NCBI RefSeq assembly: GCF_900232945.1 | Contig: NZ_OCTU01000001.1 | Span: 43,532 to 107,531, forward strand | Length of the DNA stretch: 64,000 nucleotides | Source of the DNA: Urinicoccus timonensis | GTDB taxonomy: Bacteria > Bacillota > Clostridia > Tissierellales > Peptoniphilaceae | Direction of reading: 5' to 3' | Shown: positions 27,147-39,200 of the stretch, piece after piece | How positions within the stretch are numbered: position 1 is the stretch's first letter | Layout of the letters: each line of letters opens with the position of its first letter | Translations under genes and position numbers: made by a program | Notes under the pieces: generated by a model | Seen by the model: the letters and a program-made list of their open reading frames with translations, nothing else | Told to the model about the DNA's origin: nothing | The model's database searches: none

Positions 27147-28632
27147 GATTGCTCTTTATATTAGATTATCCGTTGAAGATATGATAAAGACTGATGAGAG
27201 TGAAAGTATCATAAACCAAAGAGCATATCTAAACGATTATCTCGACAAGAATGAAGAATTTAAGATCTTCACAAGAGAAGAATATGTCGATGATGGATAT
27301 TCTGGAACAAATGAAAATAGACCAGCCTTTCAAAGAATGCTGGAAGATGTAAAGAAAAATAATATCCAGACGATAATTGTAAAAGACTTGTCCAGATTTA
27401 TGAGAGATTATATAACCCTTGGAGATTACCTTGAAAATATATTTCCATTCCTAGGAGTAAGATTCATTGCCATAAATGATGGCTATGATAGCAACAAAGA
27501 AAAAGGAAATGGAACAGATTTAGATATTCAATTTAAGGGACTATTATATGATTTCTACACAAAAGATATTTCTGAAAAGGTAAAGTCATCTATGACTACA
27601 CTTAAGAAACAAGGAAAATTTTTAGCTTGGAGTCCACCATTGGGATATATGAAAGATCCTAATGACAGACATAAAATCATAGTTGATGAAGAAACAGCTT
27701 GGATAGTAAAGGAGATTTTCAAACTTGCACTTGATGGTATATCTTCAAGAAATATAGCTAAGATATTAAATGAAGAAAAAATTCCGACACCATCAAAAAG
27801 AAAGAGCGAATTAACCAATCTTGACTTTGAATATTCAATAATTAGAACTGCGAAAAAACCTAGACCAACATGGACTAATGGCAATGTAATAGATGTATTA
27901 GCAAATGAAAATTATACTGGAACTTACACTTTTAATATGCAAGATAAGTCAGTGTTAAATCCCTCTTCTTTTAAATTCAAACCAAAAGAAGAATGGGGAA
28001 GAGTTGAGAATAACCATGAAGCTATTATATCTAAAGAAGACTTTGAAAAAGTTCAGAAGATTAAGGAGAAGAATCTATTTATGAAAGGTAAAAACACCGA
28101 TTATGAATGGAGGAAAAAATCTCCACTACAAGGTTTTGCAAAATGTCCAACTTGTAATCACATTCTAGGATGTACTCAATCAAAAAGAAAACGACAAGAT
28201 GGAACTATAAGGGTTCACACATATTTTACTTGTAGGATATGTAAGTGTAATAATGTAAAACATAAGAACTCAAGAGCAGGAAGCCTTGAAGAGCAAGTAT
28301 TTGAAGCAATAAAGGAAAAATATGGTTTAGAAGATCCAATCAAGGATGAGAAAGTAAAAGTTAAACCTATGGAAAAATCTATCGAAGATCTTGAAGCTAA
28401 GAAAATGCAAAATTTTGAGAAGTATAAATTAGGCAAGATGAATAGACAAAAATTCATTGACTCTAAAAATTTGATAGATGAAGAAATACAAGCAATAAAA
28501 GAAAAAATACAAAAAGCAAAAGAAGAAAAAGAAGTAATAGACAACACTAAACTTACCAGAGAATTGATGGAGAAATATATAGACTCAGTATTCTGTGAAG
28601 GAAATGAAGTGTTGAACATAATATGGAAGTAG
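27139..28632 (+). CDS. Large serine recombinase 3
   Basis: 497 residues, overlapping the previous gene by 8 bases. Catalytic serine in ALYIRLSVED, IIVKDLSRFMRDYITLGDYL, recombinase domain, zinc ribbon FAKCPTCNHILGC ... YFTCRICKCNN, and a Lys/Glu-rich coiled coil. It is the last gene of the element, next to the junction with the host ctlX-like gene, the usual place for the integrase. Confidence 0.92.
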   Translation: MSKIALYIRLSVEDMIKTDESESIINQRAYLNDYLDKNEEFKIFTREEYVDDGYSGTNENRPAFQRMLEDVKKNNIQTIIVKDLSRFMRDYITLGDYLENIFPFLGVRFIAINDGYDSNKEKGNGTDLDIQFKGLLYDFYTKDISEKVKSSMTTLKKQGKFLAWSPPLGYMKDPNDRHKIIVDEETAWIVKEIFKLALDGISSRNIAKILNEEKIPTPSKRKSELTNLDFEYSIIRTAKKPRPTWTNGNVIDVLANENYTGTYTFNMQDKSVLNPSSFKFKPKEEWGRVENNHEAIISKEDFEKVQKIKEKNLFMKGKNTDYEWRKKSPLQGFAKCPTCNHILGCTQSKRKRQDGTIRVHTYFTCRICKCNNVKHKNSRAGSLEEQVFEAIKEKYGLEDPIKDEKVKVKPMEKSIEDLEAKKMQNFEKYKLGKMNRQKFIDSKNLIDEEIQAIKEKIQKAKEEKEVIDNTKLTRELMEKYIDSVFCEGNEVLNIIWK

Positions 28633-28633
28633 C

Positions 28634-28660
28634 AAAGGGAGTGATCAATCACTCTCTTTT
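28634..28660 (+). terminator. Terminator after the recombinase operon
   Basis: AAAGGGAGTGAT (28634-28645) and ATCACTCTCTTT (28648-28659) pair with one G-T mismatch-pair and a tight loop, then T. It marks the right end of the element. Confidence 0.75.
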
Positions 28661-28690
28661 AAATTACATAACTATAAACCCTTTTTTGTC
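28660..28690. other. Right junction of the integrative element with host ctlX
   Basis: To the left, AT-rich element DNA; to the right, GC-rich host DNA. On the minus strand the host reading frame is family-like up to AYDKKG and then ends with four unrelated codons (FIVM) and TAA. The crossover should lie at about 28675-28690. The exact core cannot be fixed without the left junction. Confidence 0.65.
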
Positions 28691-29275
28691 ATAAGCTTGA
28701 CATGAGAGGGCTTGGTAGGCCTGGAAGGGGACGGCTTCATAGGCAAAGTCCTGACAGAAACTTTCAAAAAGGGCCCGGTCACTCCGGGGGGATAGGGCAC
28801 AATAGGCTATCTTATGGACCCGGTCCAGGACCATGGATCCGGTTCCTTCAAGATAGGCTGATTTTTTTCCATTTTCCCGGTAGTCGGTCTTTCGGTAGAT
28901 GGAGCCTTGGGGGAGGTCCCTTAAGAGGAGGTCCTCCAGCTGGGGCAAAAACTTATCCACTTCCGCCTGACGGTTTTTGGCAAACATGGGATAGATGGCC
29001 AGGTGGCCTCCAGCATGGGTAGAAAACCAATTGTTGGGGAAGATAGAGTCCGGGGTCCTTGGGTTGGGGGAATCCTTAAAAACATGGACCTGGACTCCCC
29101 GGTCTCTCAGGGCCTGGACATAGGTCTTAAATTCTTCCAGGGCTTGTTTTTGGACCTGGTCTAGGGGCTTTTGGTCCTGGTGTTGGTAGAGGTTGTTGAC
29201 GGCAGTTTCCTGGTTAAAGGCAAAGCAAGAGGGCTCCACCATTAAAACTTCATGGCTTGCTTGTTTTCTCTTCAT
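28664..29275 (-). pseudogene. ctlX: CtlX-like citrulline/arginine hydrolase, 3' part cut off by the element
   Basis: 203 residues of a family of about 300. FNQETAVNN, DSIFPNNWFSTH and YLEGTGSMVLDR are characteristic of CtlX (citrulline-utilization hydrolase) and the guanidino-group-modifying superfamily. The protein stops at AYDKKG plus four foreign residues, so the C-terminal segment with the catalytic His and Cys (the HTNVMMCVG-like motif of the family) is absent. It is certainly inactive as such. It is the last gene of the glpK-ggt-fda-ctlX strand, separated from fda by a terminator. Integration of the serine-recombinase element explains the break. Confidence 0.85.
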
Positions 29276-29282
29276 AATTTCT

Positions 29283-29319
29283 CCTAAAAAAAGACCCCTG
29301 GCCTAGGCCAAGGGTCTTT
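29283..29319 (-). terminator. Terminator of the aldolase gene
   Basis: Read on the minus strand, AAAGACCC ... GGGTCTTT encloses TGGCC-TA-GGCCA to make a 13-pair hairpin (29290-29319) followed by seven T. Confidence 0.9.
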
Positions 29320-29324
29320 GCCTT

Positions 29325-30212
29325 TTATTTCATTGAGGCTTCGTAAATATCTTGGATGGATGCTTCCAAGGTCTTGGTAAATTCTTCATCGCTTTGTTGC
29401 TTGGATAGGCCTTCGGTTAGACCTCTGGAGAAGGAGGCAATGACATTTTCATTTTTAGCCAGCTTGTCATTGGCTTCTTCCCGGCTATAGCCACCGGATA
29501 GGGCAACAACTCTTAAAACTCTAGGATGCTTGGTTAGTTCTTGGTATAGGTTTGGAATGTTGGGAAGGGTTAATTTTAAGAGGACATCTTGTCCTTCTTC
29601 CAATTGGTCTAGGTGTTTTTTCAGTTCCTTGACCAAGAGGGCTTCACATTTTTCTTTTTCTGGAGAGTCAATGGAAACTTCTGGCTCTACAATGGGAACA
29701 AGACCCTTTTTAATGATTTGACGGGCTAGATCAAATTGTTGGTCTACAATGCCTACAATGGCTTCTTCGTTGTAGGATTGGATAACGCTGCGCATCTTGG
29801 TTCCGAAGATGTGTTTTTCAATAGCCTTGTCTAAAAGGGCATCCAGACCTGGGTTGGGCTTCATTCTTTGGACGCCATTTTCAAGGTCGGCAAGGCCCTT
29901 GTCTATTTTCAAGAAAGGAACAATGTGTTTTTCTTCCCACAAGTAGTCAGCTGTTGGCTTGCCTTGGATTTCAGAATCCATGGTCCGTTCAAAGAGAATG
30001 GCTCCTAGAATATGATCCTTGGTAAAGGCGGGGTTGGTAATAATCCGGGTCCGCATTTGGTGGACCAGGTCAAACATTTCCTCTTCATTGGAATAGGCAT
30101 CTTCCAAAACGCCATAGCGTTTCAAGGCAGTGGGGGTGCTTCCTCCACTTTGGTCTAAAGCGGCGATAAAGCCCCTACCATTTTTTATTTGGTCCTTCAT
30201 TTCTTGGTTCAT
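29325..30212 (-). CDS. fda: Class I fructose-bisphosphate aldolase
   Basis: 295 residues from ATG 30212, set by GAAAGGATG upstream; a longer frame to 30299 has no RBS. Conserved pieces: [20 protein letters not shown] near the N-terminus, [23 protein letters not shown] (the Schiff-base lysine region precedes and follows it) and [11 protein letters not shown]. It splits fructose-1,6-bisphosphate in glycolysis; the class I form needs no metal. It follows ggt by 64 bp and has a perfect terminator. Confidence 0.92.
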   Translation of the reverse strand: MNQEMKDQIKNGRGFIAALDQSGGSTPTALKRYGVLEDAYSNEEEMFDLVHQMRTRIITNPAFTKDHILGAILFERTMDSEIQGKPTADYLWEEKHIVPFLKIDKGLADLENGVQRMKPNPGLDALLDKAIEKHIFGTKMRSVIQSYNEEAIVGIVDQQFDLARQIIKKGLVPIVEPEVSIDSPEKEKCEALLVKELKKHLDQLEEGQDVLLKLTLPNIPNLYQELTKHPRVLRVVALSGGYSREEANDKLAKNENVIASFSRGLTEGLSKQQSDEEFTKTLEASIQDIYEASMK

Positions 30213-30276
30213 GAATACATCCTTTCTTTGTTCACATTTTTTTCTTATATACCCAAACGGCAAGTTCTTAAGCAAG

Positions 30277-31866
30277 TCAGAAGACAGCGATGTGGCCATC
30301 GGTTCGTTTTTCTGTACCTCCGCAGTAGATGCCGTTTTCTAAACGTAAAATAATTTGCCCCCGACCCATGGCATAGGAGTCCTTGGCTAGGCTCAGGTCA
30401 TGGCCCCGGTCTATGAGATTTTTCATAAGTTGGGGAGGGAAGTCACTTTCAACTTCCAAGGTCTTTCCCCCTAGCCACTGCCAACGAGGACAGTCCAAGG
30501 CTGCTTGGGGGTTGAGGCCCTTGTCGATTAGATTGGACAGGACTTGGACGTGGCCTTGGGGCTGCATAAAGGCCCCCATAACGCCAAAGCTAGCCACTGC
30601 TTGTCCATCTTTTGTAATAAATCCTGGAATAATGGTGTGGTAGGACCTCTTTCTGGGCCCCAGGCAATTGGGGTGGTTGGGGTTCAGGACGAAATTTGCC
30701 GCCCGGTTGTTGTAGCTGATACTAAAATCTGGATGGACTAGGCCCGAGCCAAAGCCATCGTAGTTGGATTGGATTAGGCTTACCATGGTGCCTTCCTGGT
30801 CAGCAGCCGTTAAATAAACGGTAGAGGGACTGGAAGGAAGACAGGAAAAGTCCTGGGCCTGGTCTGTGAGCATTGTAGACAAGTCCTTGAGATAGCTGGG
30901 ACTTAAGAGGTCCTGGCAGGGCCGGGGCAAAAAGTCCGGATCACAGACATAGTCTCTTGCTAGGGACATGGCCAACTTGGTGGCTTCAATTTGCCGGTGT
31001 AAAAAGTCCTCTTCCTGGCCCACTGGGGCTTGGTTTAAAACCCCCAAGGCCATAAGGACACTAATGCCATGGCCGTTGGGAGGAAGCTCGTGGATCTTAT
31101 ATCCCCGATAGTTGGTGGAGAGGGGGTCTGTCCAAAAGCAGTGGTAGTTTTTGTAGTCCTCAAAATCCACCAGGCCCCCCTGGTCCTGTATGTATTGGGC
31201 AGAACCACGGGCCAGGCTTCCCTCGTAAAATTCCCCTCTTTGGGTCTTGGAAATGAGGTCCAAGGTCTGGGCCAAGCCAGTATTTTTATAAATTTCACCG
31301 GCCTTGGGGGCCTCTTGCTTAGACCCGTAAAGGTCAAAAAGAGGGGCTAGGTCCATATCCAAACCCCGGTATTTTTCAAATTCCTTCTCCCAAAGGACGG
31401 AGATGGTTTCTGATACCGGATAGCCCTCTCGGGCATAGGAGATAGCCGGTTGAAAGACTTCTTGGAAGGGAAGCCTACCAAAACGCTGGGATAGGGCAAT
31501 CCACCCATCTACCGCCCCGCCAATATTAATGGACAAAGGCCCAAAACTTGGGACCTGGTCATAGCCTAGGTCCTGGTAAGTTTGCCAGCTTGCCCTTCCA
31601 GGAGCATAACCTGAGGCATTGAGGCCATGGAGCCTTCCATCCTTGTAGACCAAGGCAAAAAGGTCTGACCCCAAGCCATTGCAAGTAGGCTCCAAAACCG
31701 TCATGGCCACAGCCATGGCCAGGGCAGCATCTACAGCATTTCCTCCGGCCCTTAAAATATCCAGGCCCACTTGGGAGGTCAAGGGGTTGGAAGAAGCGGT
31801 CATGGCCCGGCCGTAGACCACAGGACGCCGGGAGGGATAGGGGTAGACATGTGGGTTAAAATCCAT
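30277..31866 (-). CDS. Gamma-glutamyltransferase family protein
   Basis: 529 residues, ATG with AAGGAGGTTACA. The Ntn-hydrolase signature is present: [26 protein letters not shown], and [16 protein letters not shown] with the predicted autocleavage/nucleophile Thr at 349, then SYNNRAANF. No signal peptide is seen, so it is more like the cytoplasmic YwrD branch than secreted GGT. It would cleave gamma-glutamyl bonds of glutathione or similar compounds. It follows glpK by 48 bp. Confidence 0.88.
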   Translation of the reverse strand: MDFNPHVYPYPSRRPVVYGRAMTASSNPLTSQVGLDILRAGGNAVDAALAMAVAMTVLEPTCNGLGSDLFALVYKDGRLHGLNASGYAPGRASWQTYQDLGYDQVPSFGPLSINIGGAVDGWIALSQRFGRLPFQEVFQPAISYAREGYPVSETISVLWEKEFEKYRGLDMDLAPLFDLYGSKQEAPKAGEIYKNTGLAQTLDLISKTQRGEFYEGSLARGSAQYIQDQGGLVDFEDYKNYHCFWTDPLSTNYRGYKIHELPPNGHGISVLMALGVLNQAPVGQEEDFLHRQIEATKLAMSLARDYVCDPDFLPRPCQDLLSPSYLKDLSTMLTDQAQDFSCLPSSPSTVYLTAADQEGTMVSLIQSNYDGFGSGLVHPDFSISYNNRAANFVLNPNHPNCLGPRKRSYHTIIPGFITKDGQAVASFGVMGAFMQPQGHVQVLSNLIDKGLNPQAALDCPRWQWLGGKTLEVESDFPPQLMKNLIDRGHDLSLAKDSYAMGRGQIILRLENGIYCGGTEKRTDGHIAVF

Positions 31867-31914
31867 TGTAACCTCCTTTAAAATATACCATTGAATCCCT
31901 CTTGTGACAAGGAT

Positions 31915-33402
31915 TTACAGGTTGAAATTCAAGCAGTGGTTGACAGCCTTGTGCCAACGGTTTAGGCCCAAGTGTCTCTGTTCTGGAGACAGACCAGGGA
32001 GAAATTCTCGGTCTTTTTGCCAAATTTTTTTCGTGTCGGCCAAGTTTTTAAAATAGCCAGACCCCAGGCCTGCCATGAGAAAGGCTCCCAGGGCTGTTGT
32101 TTCCGTACACTGGGGTCTTAGGACAGGAATCTGCAAGAGGTCTGCCTGGGTCTGCATGAGGAAGTTGTTGTTGGAAGCGCCTCCATCTACCTTTAAGAGC
32201 TTTCTCTTTAAGCCGCTGTCCTCCTGCATGGCTTGGACCACATCATGGGTTAGGTAGGCAATGGACTCCAAGGTAGCCCGAACCAGGTGGTTTTTGTTGA
32301 CCCCCCGGCTAAGGCCGAAAATACTCCCCCGACAATAGGGGTTCCAATAGGGGGCTCCCAGGCCGGTAAAGGCGGGAACCACGATGGCCCCATTGGTGTC
32401 TGGGACAGAAAGAGCCATTTCTTCCGATTCCTCGGAATGGGCCATAAAGCCCATTTGGTCTCGGAGCCATTGGACAGCAGATCCTGCCACAAAGATGGAC
32501 CCCTCCAGGGCATAGGAAGTTTGACCCTTGATGTCCCAGGCAATGGAGGTTAAGAGGCCATTCTTAGAGATAATGGGATCTGGGCCCGTATTCATCAAGA
32601 CAAAGGCCCCGGTGCCATAGGTGGCCTTGGCCTCTCCGGCTTCCAGGCAGGATTGGCCAAAAAGGGCCGCCTGCTGGTCCCCCAAGACCCCGGTAATGGG
32701 AAGGGAATGGCCCAGGAAGGAGGAGGAAGTCGATCCGAAATAGCCGGCGGAAGGGCAGACTTCCGGCAGGATTTCCCTGGGAATATCCAAGAGGTCTAAA
32801 AGTTCTTGGTCCCAGGTCTTACTGTGAATATTAAAGAGCATGGTCCGGCAGGCATTGGATACATCGGTCTTATGGATTTGCCCCTCACTTAATTGGTACA
32901 TGAGGTAGGAGTCCACCGTTCCAAAGGCGATTTCTCCTTTTTTGGCCCGGTCTCTCAGGTCGGGAATCTTATCCAGGAGGTATTTAATTTTTGTTGCGGA
33001 AAAATAAGCATCCACAACCAGACCGGTTTTTTCTAAAATCATATCCACATAGCCAGCCTCTTTTAAGGCATCGGCTAAGGGAGCCGTCCGGCGGCACTGC
33101 CAAACAATAGCATTGTGGACAGGAAGACCCGTTTTTCGGTCCCACAAAATAGTGGTTTCTCTTTGGTTGGTGATCCCGATAGACTCCAGGTCTTCAGCTC
33201 CAAGAGAAGCCTTGGCCAAGGCCTCTGCAGCCACTCCCGACATGGTGGAGTAGATGTCAATGGGATTTTGCTCCACCCAACCTGGTTGGGGAAAGTATTG
33301 GGGGAACTCCTTTTGAGCCATGGAGACGACCTGGCCGCTTTCGTCGAAGATAAGGGCCCGGTTGCTGGTGGTGCCAGCATCTAGGGCTAAGAAATATGCC
33401 AA
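31915..33402 (-). CDS. glpK: Glycerol kinase
   Basis: 495 residues, full length for GlpK, TTG start with AAAGGA ten bases upstream. LALDAGTTSNRALIF is the phosphate-1 motif, then WVEQNPIDIY, NQRETTILWDRKTGLP, GVLGDQQAALFGQ and VDGGASNNNFLMQTQADLL. It phosphorylates glycerol to glycerol-3-phosphate. The gene heads a minus-strand cluster and is divergent from the cysteine desulfurase gene with a 119-bp gap. On the minus strand TACAAT within that gap is a possible -10. Confidence 0.97.
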   Translation of the reverse strand: MAYFLALDAGTTSNRALIFDESGQVVSMAQKEFPQYFPQPGWVEQNPIDIYSTMSGVAAEALAKASLGAEDLESIGITNQRETTILWDRKTGLPVHNAIVWQCRRTAPLADALKEAGYVDMILEKTGLVVDAYFSATKIKYLLDKIPDLRDRAKKGEIAFGTVDSYLMYQLSEGQIHKTDVSNACRTMLFNIHSKTWDQELLDLLDIPREILPEVCPSAGYFGSTSSSFLGHSLPITGVLGDQQAALFGQSCLEAGEAKATYGTGAFVLMNTGPDPIISKNGLLTSIAWDIKGQTSYALEGSIFVAGSAVQWLRDQMGFMAHSEESEEMALSVPDTNGAIVVPAFTGLGAPYWNPYCRGSIFGLSRGVNKNHLVRATLESIAYLTHDVVQAMQEDSGLKRKLLKVDGGASNNNFLMQTQADLLQIPVLRPQCTETTALGAFLMAGLGSGYFKNLADTKKIWQKDREFLPGLSPEQRHLGLNRWHKAVNHCLNFNL

Positions 33403-33482
33403 TTCAATCAGTCCTTTCCCCTTTATTGTACCACAGACCCGACCTGGTAGTGAAAAAAATAGCCCCTAGGAAGGCTAACGAC

Positions 33483-33504
33483 AAGAAGCTGGCTGTGGTA
33501 TAAT
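33483..33504 (+). promoter_or_regulatory. Promoter of the cysteine desulfurase-mnmA operon
   Basis: TATAAT at 33499-33504, preceded by TGTGG and a weak -35-like AACGAC region; the start codon lies 18 bases downstream after AAGGTGATAG. Confidence 0.55.
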
Positions 33505-33521
33505 ACTAAAAAGGTGATAGA

Positions 33522-35755
<2,234 letters not shown>

Positions 35756-35783
35756 AAAACTCCAGCCTAGGCTGGAGTTTTCT
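35756..35783. terminator. Terminator after mnmA
   Basis: AAAACTCCAGCC and GGCTGGAGTTTT with a two-base centre form a near-perfect palindrome with A- and T-runs on both sides, so it can work in both directions. Confidence 0.9.
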
Positions 35784-35814
35784 TATGCTTATTTTAGAAA
35801 AGTCAACAAGACTT

Positions 35815-36171
35815 TTACCGGACAGAAGCCCCAAAGGGGAAAAGGGCCAGGCGAGCCTGTTTAAAGCATTGGAGGCCAAAGGGGATGCCGATAATGGTGA
35901 CACAGAGGGCCAGGCCGTGGACTAGAAAGGCCAGGGCCAGTTCTAGGCCGCCGAAAATCAACCAAAGCAGGTTCAAGATGACATGGTCCTTGGGTCCGTG
36001 AGCTACTTCTTTGCCAAAGGGGCAAAGAGAGAGTCGGGCCAACTTAAAACATTGACGACCAATGGGAATCCCCACAATTGTAATCGACCACAAAATCCCC
36101 ACAAAAAACCAGGACAGGGCCTGCCAAAAACCCGCAACAATGAGCCAGATAATATTGCCCAAACAATTCAT
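35815..36171 (-). CDS. YccF domain membrane protein
   Basis: 118 residues from ATG 36171 (GGAGG five bases upstream). Two repeated halves, each with NIIWLIVAGFW- or NLLWLIFGGLE-like helix and a VGIPIGRQCFKLARL / IGIPFGLQCFKQARL motif, match the YccF (DUF307) inner-membrane family. Function unknown. It is transcribed alone toward the mnmA terminator. Confidence 0.88.
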   Translation of the reverse strand: MNCLGNIIWLIVAGFWQALSWFFVGILWSITIVGIPIGRQCFKLARLSLCPFGKEVAHGPKDHVILNLLWLIFGGLELALAFLVHGLALCVTIIGIPFGLQCFKQARLALFPFGASVR

Positions 36172-36344
36172 GACCAACCTCCTTTTTTCCTATCTTAATA
36201 AAAAGAAGCAAGAAAAACAAGCAATTTAGACAAGTCTTTGACAAGAAGTATAAAGAAGTTGACATGAATTTGACATCTTTCCTTTAAGAAAATTTAACTT
36301 TTTTTACCTCTCCTTATCCTGTATACTAGAGTCAAGGAGGACTT

Positions 36345-36866
36345 ATGAAACTAAGTGTATTTTACCAAGACCAAGAGGCCTACCCCAAGGAATTTTTAAA
36401 GGCCCTTTTAAAACGTCTCATCCAATGGGCCTACCTGGTTGGCCTGGCAGGCCTGGTTTTTTCCTTTCTATCCTACCGGGATGGAAGCACCTTCACTGCC
36501 GGGAGTCTTTTGGCAGCAGGGCTGATGTCCCTGGCCGTGGCTTTTTTCGTTCTACCCTTGACCCTAAAGGAATACAAGAGCCAGGTCAAGGCCTCAGCAG
36601 GAGAAGAAGACAAGGTTCTGGTTCGCTTTTATGAAGACTATCTGGAAATCCACCAAGGTCAAAGCCACCTGAGGATTGACTATAAAAATATTGAACGCAT
36701 CTTTACAAGCCAAAATCTCTATATTTTCCAAATGGGGAAGAATTCAGGTTTTTACCTACCAAAAGATGCTCTGACCCCGGAAAAGGAGCAAGATTTTCAA
36801 GCTCTTTTACAGGGGCCCTTTAACAACCTGCCTAGAAAACCAAGAGGGTTTTTTAGTAATAAATAG
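36345..36866 (+). CDS. YcxB-like protein, two membrane helices
   Basis: 173 residues, TATACT at 36322 and AAGGAGG in front. Two hydrophobic helices (about 30-75) are followed by a soluble C-terminal domain with VRFYEDYLEIHQGQSHLRID and NIERIFTSQNLYIFQM, as in the YcxB-like C-terminal domain. Function unknown. It is 24 bp upstream of the SLH nucleotidase gene. Confidence 0.65.
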   Translation: MKLSVFYQDQEAYPKEFLKALLKRLIQWAYLVGLAGLVFSFLSYRDGSTFTAGSLLAAGLMSLAVAFFVLPLTLKEYKSQVKASAGEEDKVLVRFYEDYLEIHQGQSHLRIDYKNIERIFTSQNLYIFQMGKNSGFYLPKDALTPEKEQDFQALLQGPFNNLPRKPRGFFSNK

Positions 36867-36890
36867 TTTTTTTATCTTAAGGAGGAAAAA

Positions 36891-39077
36891 ATGAAACACA
36901 AGAAGTTATTGTCCATGACTCTAGCTGCTGTGGTCCTGATGGGATCTCTCATCAACCTGGGACCAATCCAAGCAGCAGAAAGCACTGGATTAAAAACTGT
37001 GACAATTCTTCACACCAACGACACCCATGGTCGTGGAGTAGAAGACCAAAAGAAAGAAGAGCTGGGCTATGCCAAGCTAAAGACCTTCAAGTCTACCCTT
37101 GATAATGCCATCCTGGTAGATGCAGGGGACACCCTACACGGAACAACCTTTGCAACCATTTCCAAGGGACAATCCATTGTAGACTTAATGAATGAAACAG
37201 GCACAGATGTCTTCGCACCTGGTAACCATGACTTCAACTACGGGGCTGACCGCCTGGTAGAATTGGCCAAAGCTGGTAAATTCCAAACTCTTGCAGCCAA
37301 TGTCATGAAGGGAAACAAGCTCTTGTTGGGAGACAACTATGTCAAAGAAATCAACGGTTTGAAAATCGGCTTCTTCGGCCTAGCCACTCCAGAAACAAAG
37401 ACTAAATCTAACCCCTTAAATACTGTTGGGGTAGACTTCCTAGACTATATCACCGTAGCCAAACAACAAGTCCAAGCCCTTAAGGCAAAAAATGTAGACG
37501 CTATTGTTTGTGTAAGCCACTTAGGTTTAGATGAATCCAGTAGCCAACGGTCTGATCTTTTAGCAAAAAATGTTGAAGGAATTAACCTCATTATCGATGG
37601 TCACTCCCATACAAAATTAGACCAAGGAAAACTGGTTGGGGACACCCTAATTGCTCAAACAGGAGAACACTTCCACAACGTAGGTAAGGTAACCTTGACT
37701 TTTAAAGACAATAAACTGGTAGATAAAAATGCCAGCCTAGTTCCCTACAGCACTCTAAAGACTTTGACTCCAGATGAAAAAGTCCTAGACCTGATTAAAA
37801 AAGTAGAAGAGTCCAACAAACCCATCCTAGAAAAAATTGTGGGCCGGACAGACCTAGACCTAGTAGGAGAAAGAGAAAAAGTTCGTACAGGAGAAACCAA
37901 CCTGGGCAACCTCTTAACAGACGCCATGTTGGATGTATCCGGAGCAGATGTAGCCATTACCAATGGTGGAGGAATTCGTGCGTCCATTCCAACTGGAGAC
38001 ATTACCATGGAACAAGTCATTACTTCCTTCCCCTTTGCCAACTATCCTGTAAAAATTAATGTAACAGGAGAAACCATCCTCAAGGCCCTAGAATATGGAG
38101 TAGACAAGGCTCCTGAAGTTGTCGGTAAATTCCCCCATGTTGGTGGAATGACCTTTAAATATGACAGCAAGCAAGCTCCAGGCCAAAGAGTTTTCGATGT
38201 CAAGGTAAAGGGCCAAGCTCTTGACCTCAACAAGACTTACAGCCTAGTAACTAACGACTTTATGGCAGTTGGTGGCGACGGATACGAAATGTTTAAGGGC
38301 AGCAAGGAAGTCGGTGCCTACCCACTTCTTTCTGAAGTTTTAGCAAAATATATCCAAAAACACTCTCCCATCAAGGCAAAAGTAGAAGGTAGAGTTGTAG
38401 AAGCAGCCAAGGAAGAAAAACAAGCAGTAAGCACTGGATTTACAGATATTGACAAGCACTGGGCCAAGGACAAAATCAACTATACAGTAGAAAAAGGCCT
38501 CTTTGCAGGAACTTCTAAGACAACCTTTGATCCCAATGGTAAGGTAACCCGAGCCATGTTTGTAACAACCCTGGGCCGTTTTGAAGAAAAATTAGCTCCC
38601 TTAACAGGAACTGACAAAAATGTCTTTAAAGACGTCCAAGGCGACACTTGGTATACAAAATATGTCAACTGGGCAGCTGCCAACAAGGTTGTTAGTGGAT
38701 TTGAAGACGGAACCTTCAAACCAGACCAAGAAATCACCCGTCAAGAAATGGCATCCATGATTTCTCGCTATGTCTTTAACCTGAAAAAACAACCCCTTGT
38801 CCTTCTTTTACCTGAAAACTTCAAGGACGACAAGGAAATTGGATCTTGGGCTAGAGAAGCCATTTACAATGCCGTAGCCGGCCGTTTAATCTTTGGAACT
38901 CCTGAAGGAAACTTCCTACCAAAACAAGGAGCTACTCGAGGAGAATTGGCCAGCATCCTTTACAACTTAAGTGAAAACTTCACCTGGACCAAAAAAGACC
39001 AAGAAAAGCCAAAAGATGCCAAAGAAAAAGTAGAAAAACAAGAAGACAAGAAGGCCGCTGACAAGAAAGCAGCCTAA
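36891..39077 (+). CDS. Cell-surface 5'-nucleotidase/UshA-like metallophosphoesterase with SLH domains
   Basis: 728 residues, ATG with AAGGAGG. A signal peptide (1-29, ending IQAAES) is followed by a calcineurin-like phosphoesterase domain with LHTNDTHGRG, DAGDTLHGT, APGNHDFNYG and IDGHSHTKLD, then the 5'-nucleotidase C domain with NGGGIRASIPTGDITMEQV. Three S-layer-homology repeats (about 515-700; each starts with FTDIDKHWAK-, FKDVQGDTWY- or FKDDKEIGSW-like sequence) bind cell-wall polymer. A Lys/Glu-rich tail ends the protein. It probably dephosphorylates extracellular nucleotides for purine salvage or lowers ATP signalling. Confidence 0.93.
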   Translation: MKHKKLLSMTLAAVVLMGSLINLGPIQAAESTGLKTVTILHTNDTHGRGVEDQKKEELGYAKLKTFKSTLDNAILVDAGDTLHGTTFATISKGQSIVDLMNETGTDVFAPGNHDFNYGADRLVELAKAGKFQTLAANVMKGNKLLLGDNYVKEINGLKIGFFGLATPETKTKSNPLNTVGVDFLDYITVAKQQVQALKAKNVDAIVCVSHLGLDESSSQRSDLLAKNVEGINLIIDGHSHTKLDQGKLVGDTLIAQTGEHFHNVGKVTLTFKDNKLVDKNASLVPYSTLKTLTPDEKVLDLIKKVEESNKPILEKIVGRTDLDLVGEREKVRTGETNLGNLLTDAMLDVSGADVAITNGGGIRASIPTGDITMEQVITSFPFANYPVKINVTGETILKALEYGVDKAPEVVGKFPHVGGMTFKYDSKQAPGQRVFDVKVKGQALDLNKTYSLVTNDFMAVGGDGYEMFKGSKEVGAYPLLSEVLAKYIQKHSPIKAKVEGRVVEAAKEEKQAVSTGFTDIDKHWAKDKINYTVEKGLFAGTSKTTFDPNGKVTRAMFVTTLGRFEEKLAPLTGTDKNVFKDVQGDTWYTKYVNWAAANKVVSGFEDGTFKPDQEITRQEMASMISRYVFNLKKQPLVLLLPENFKDDKEIGSWAREAIYNAVAGRLIFGTPEGNFLPKQGATRGELASILYNLSENFTWTKKDQEKPKDAKEKVEKQEDKKAADKKAA

Positions 39078-39086
39078 GCTAGTCTT

Positions 39087-39112
39087 AAGGGAGGGGGAAA
39101 CCCCTCCCTTTT
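39087..39112 (+). terminator. Terminator after the nucleotidase gene
   Basis: AAGGGAGGGG and CCCCTCCCTT around a GAAA loop, followed by T-run. Confidence 0.92.
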
Positions 39113-39200
39113 TATGTTTATAAGATCTAAGAGAATTTGACAAAGGCCTAGAAAATCCCCCCTATATCGAGTAAAATATTAGTCAATAGGGGGAGATTTT

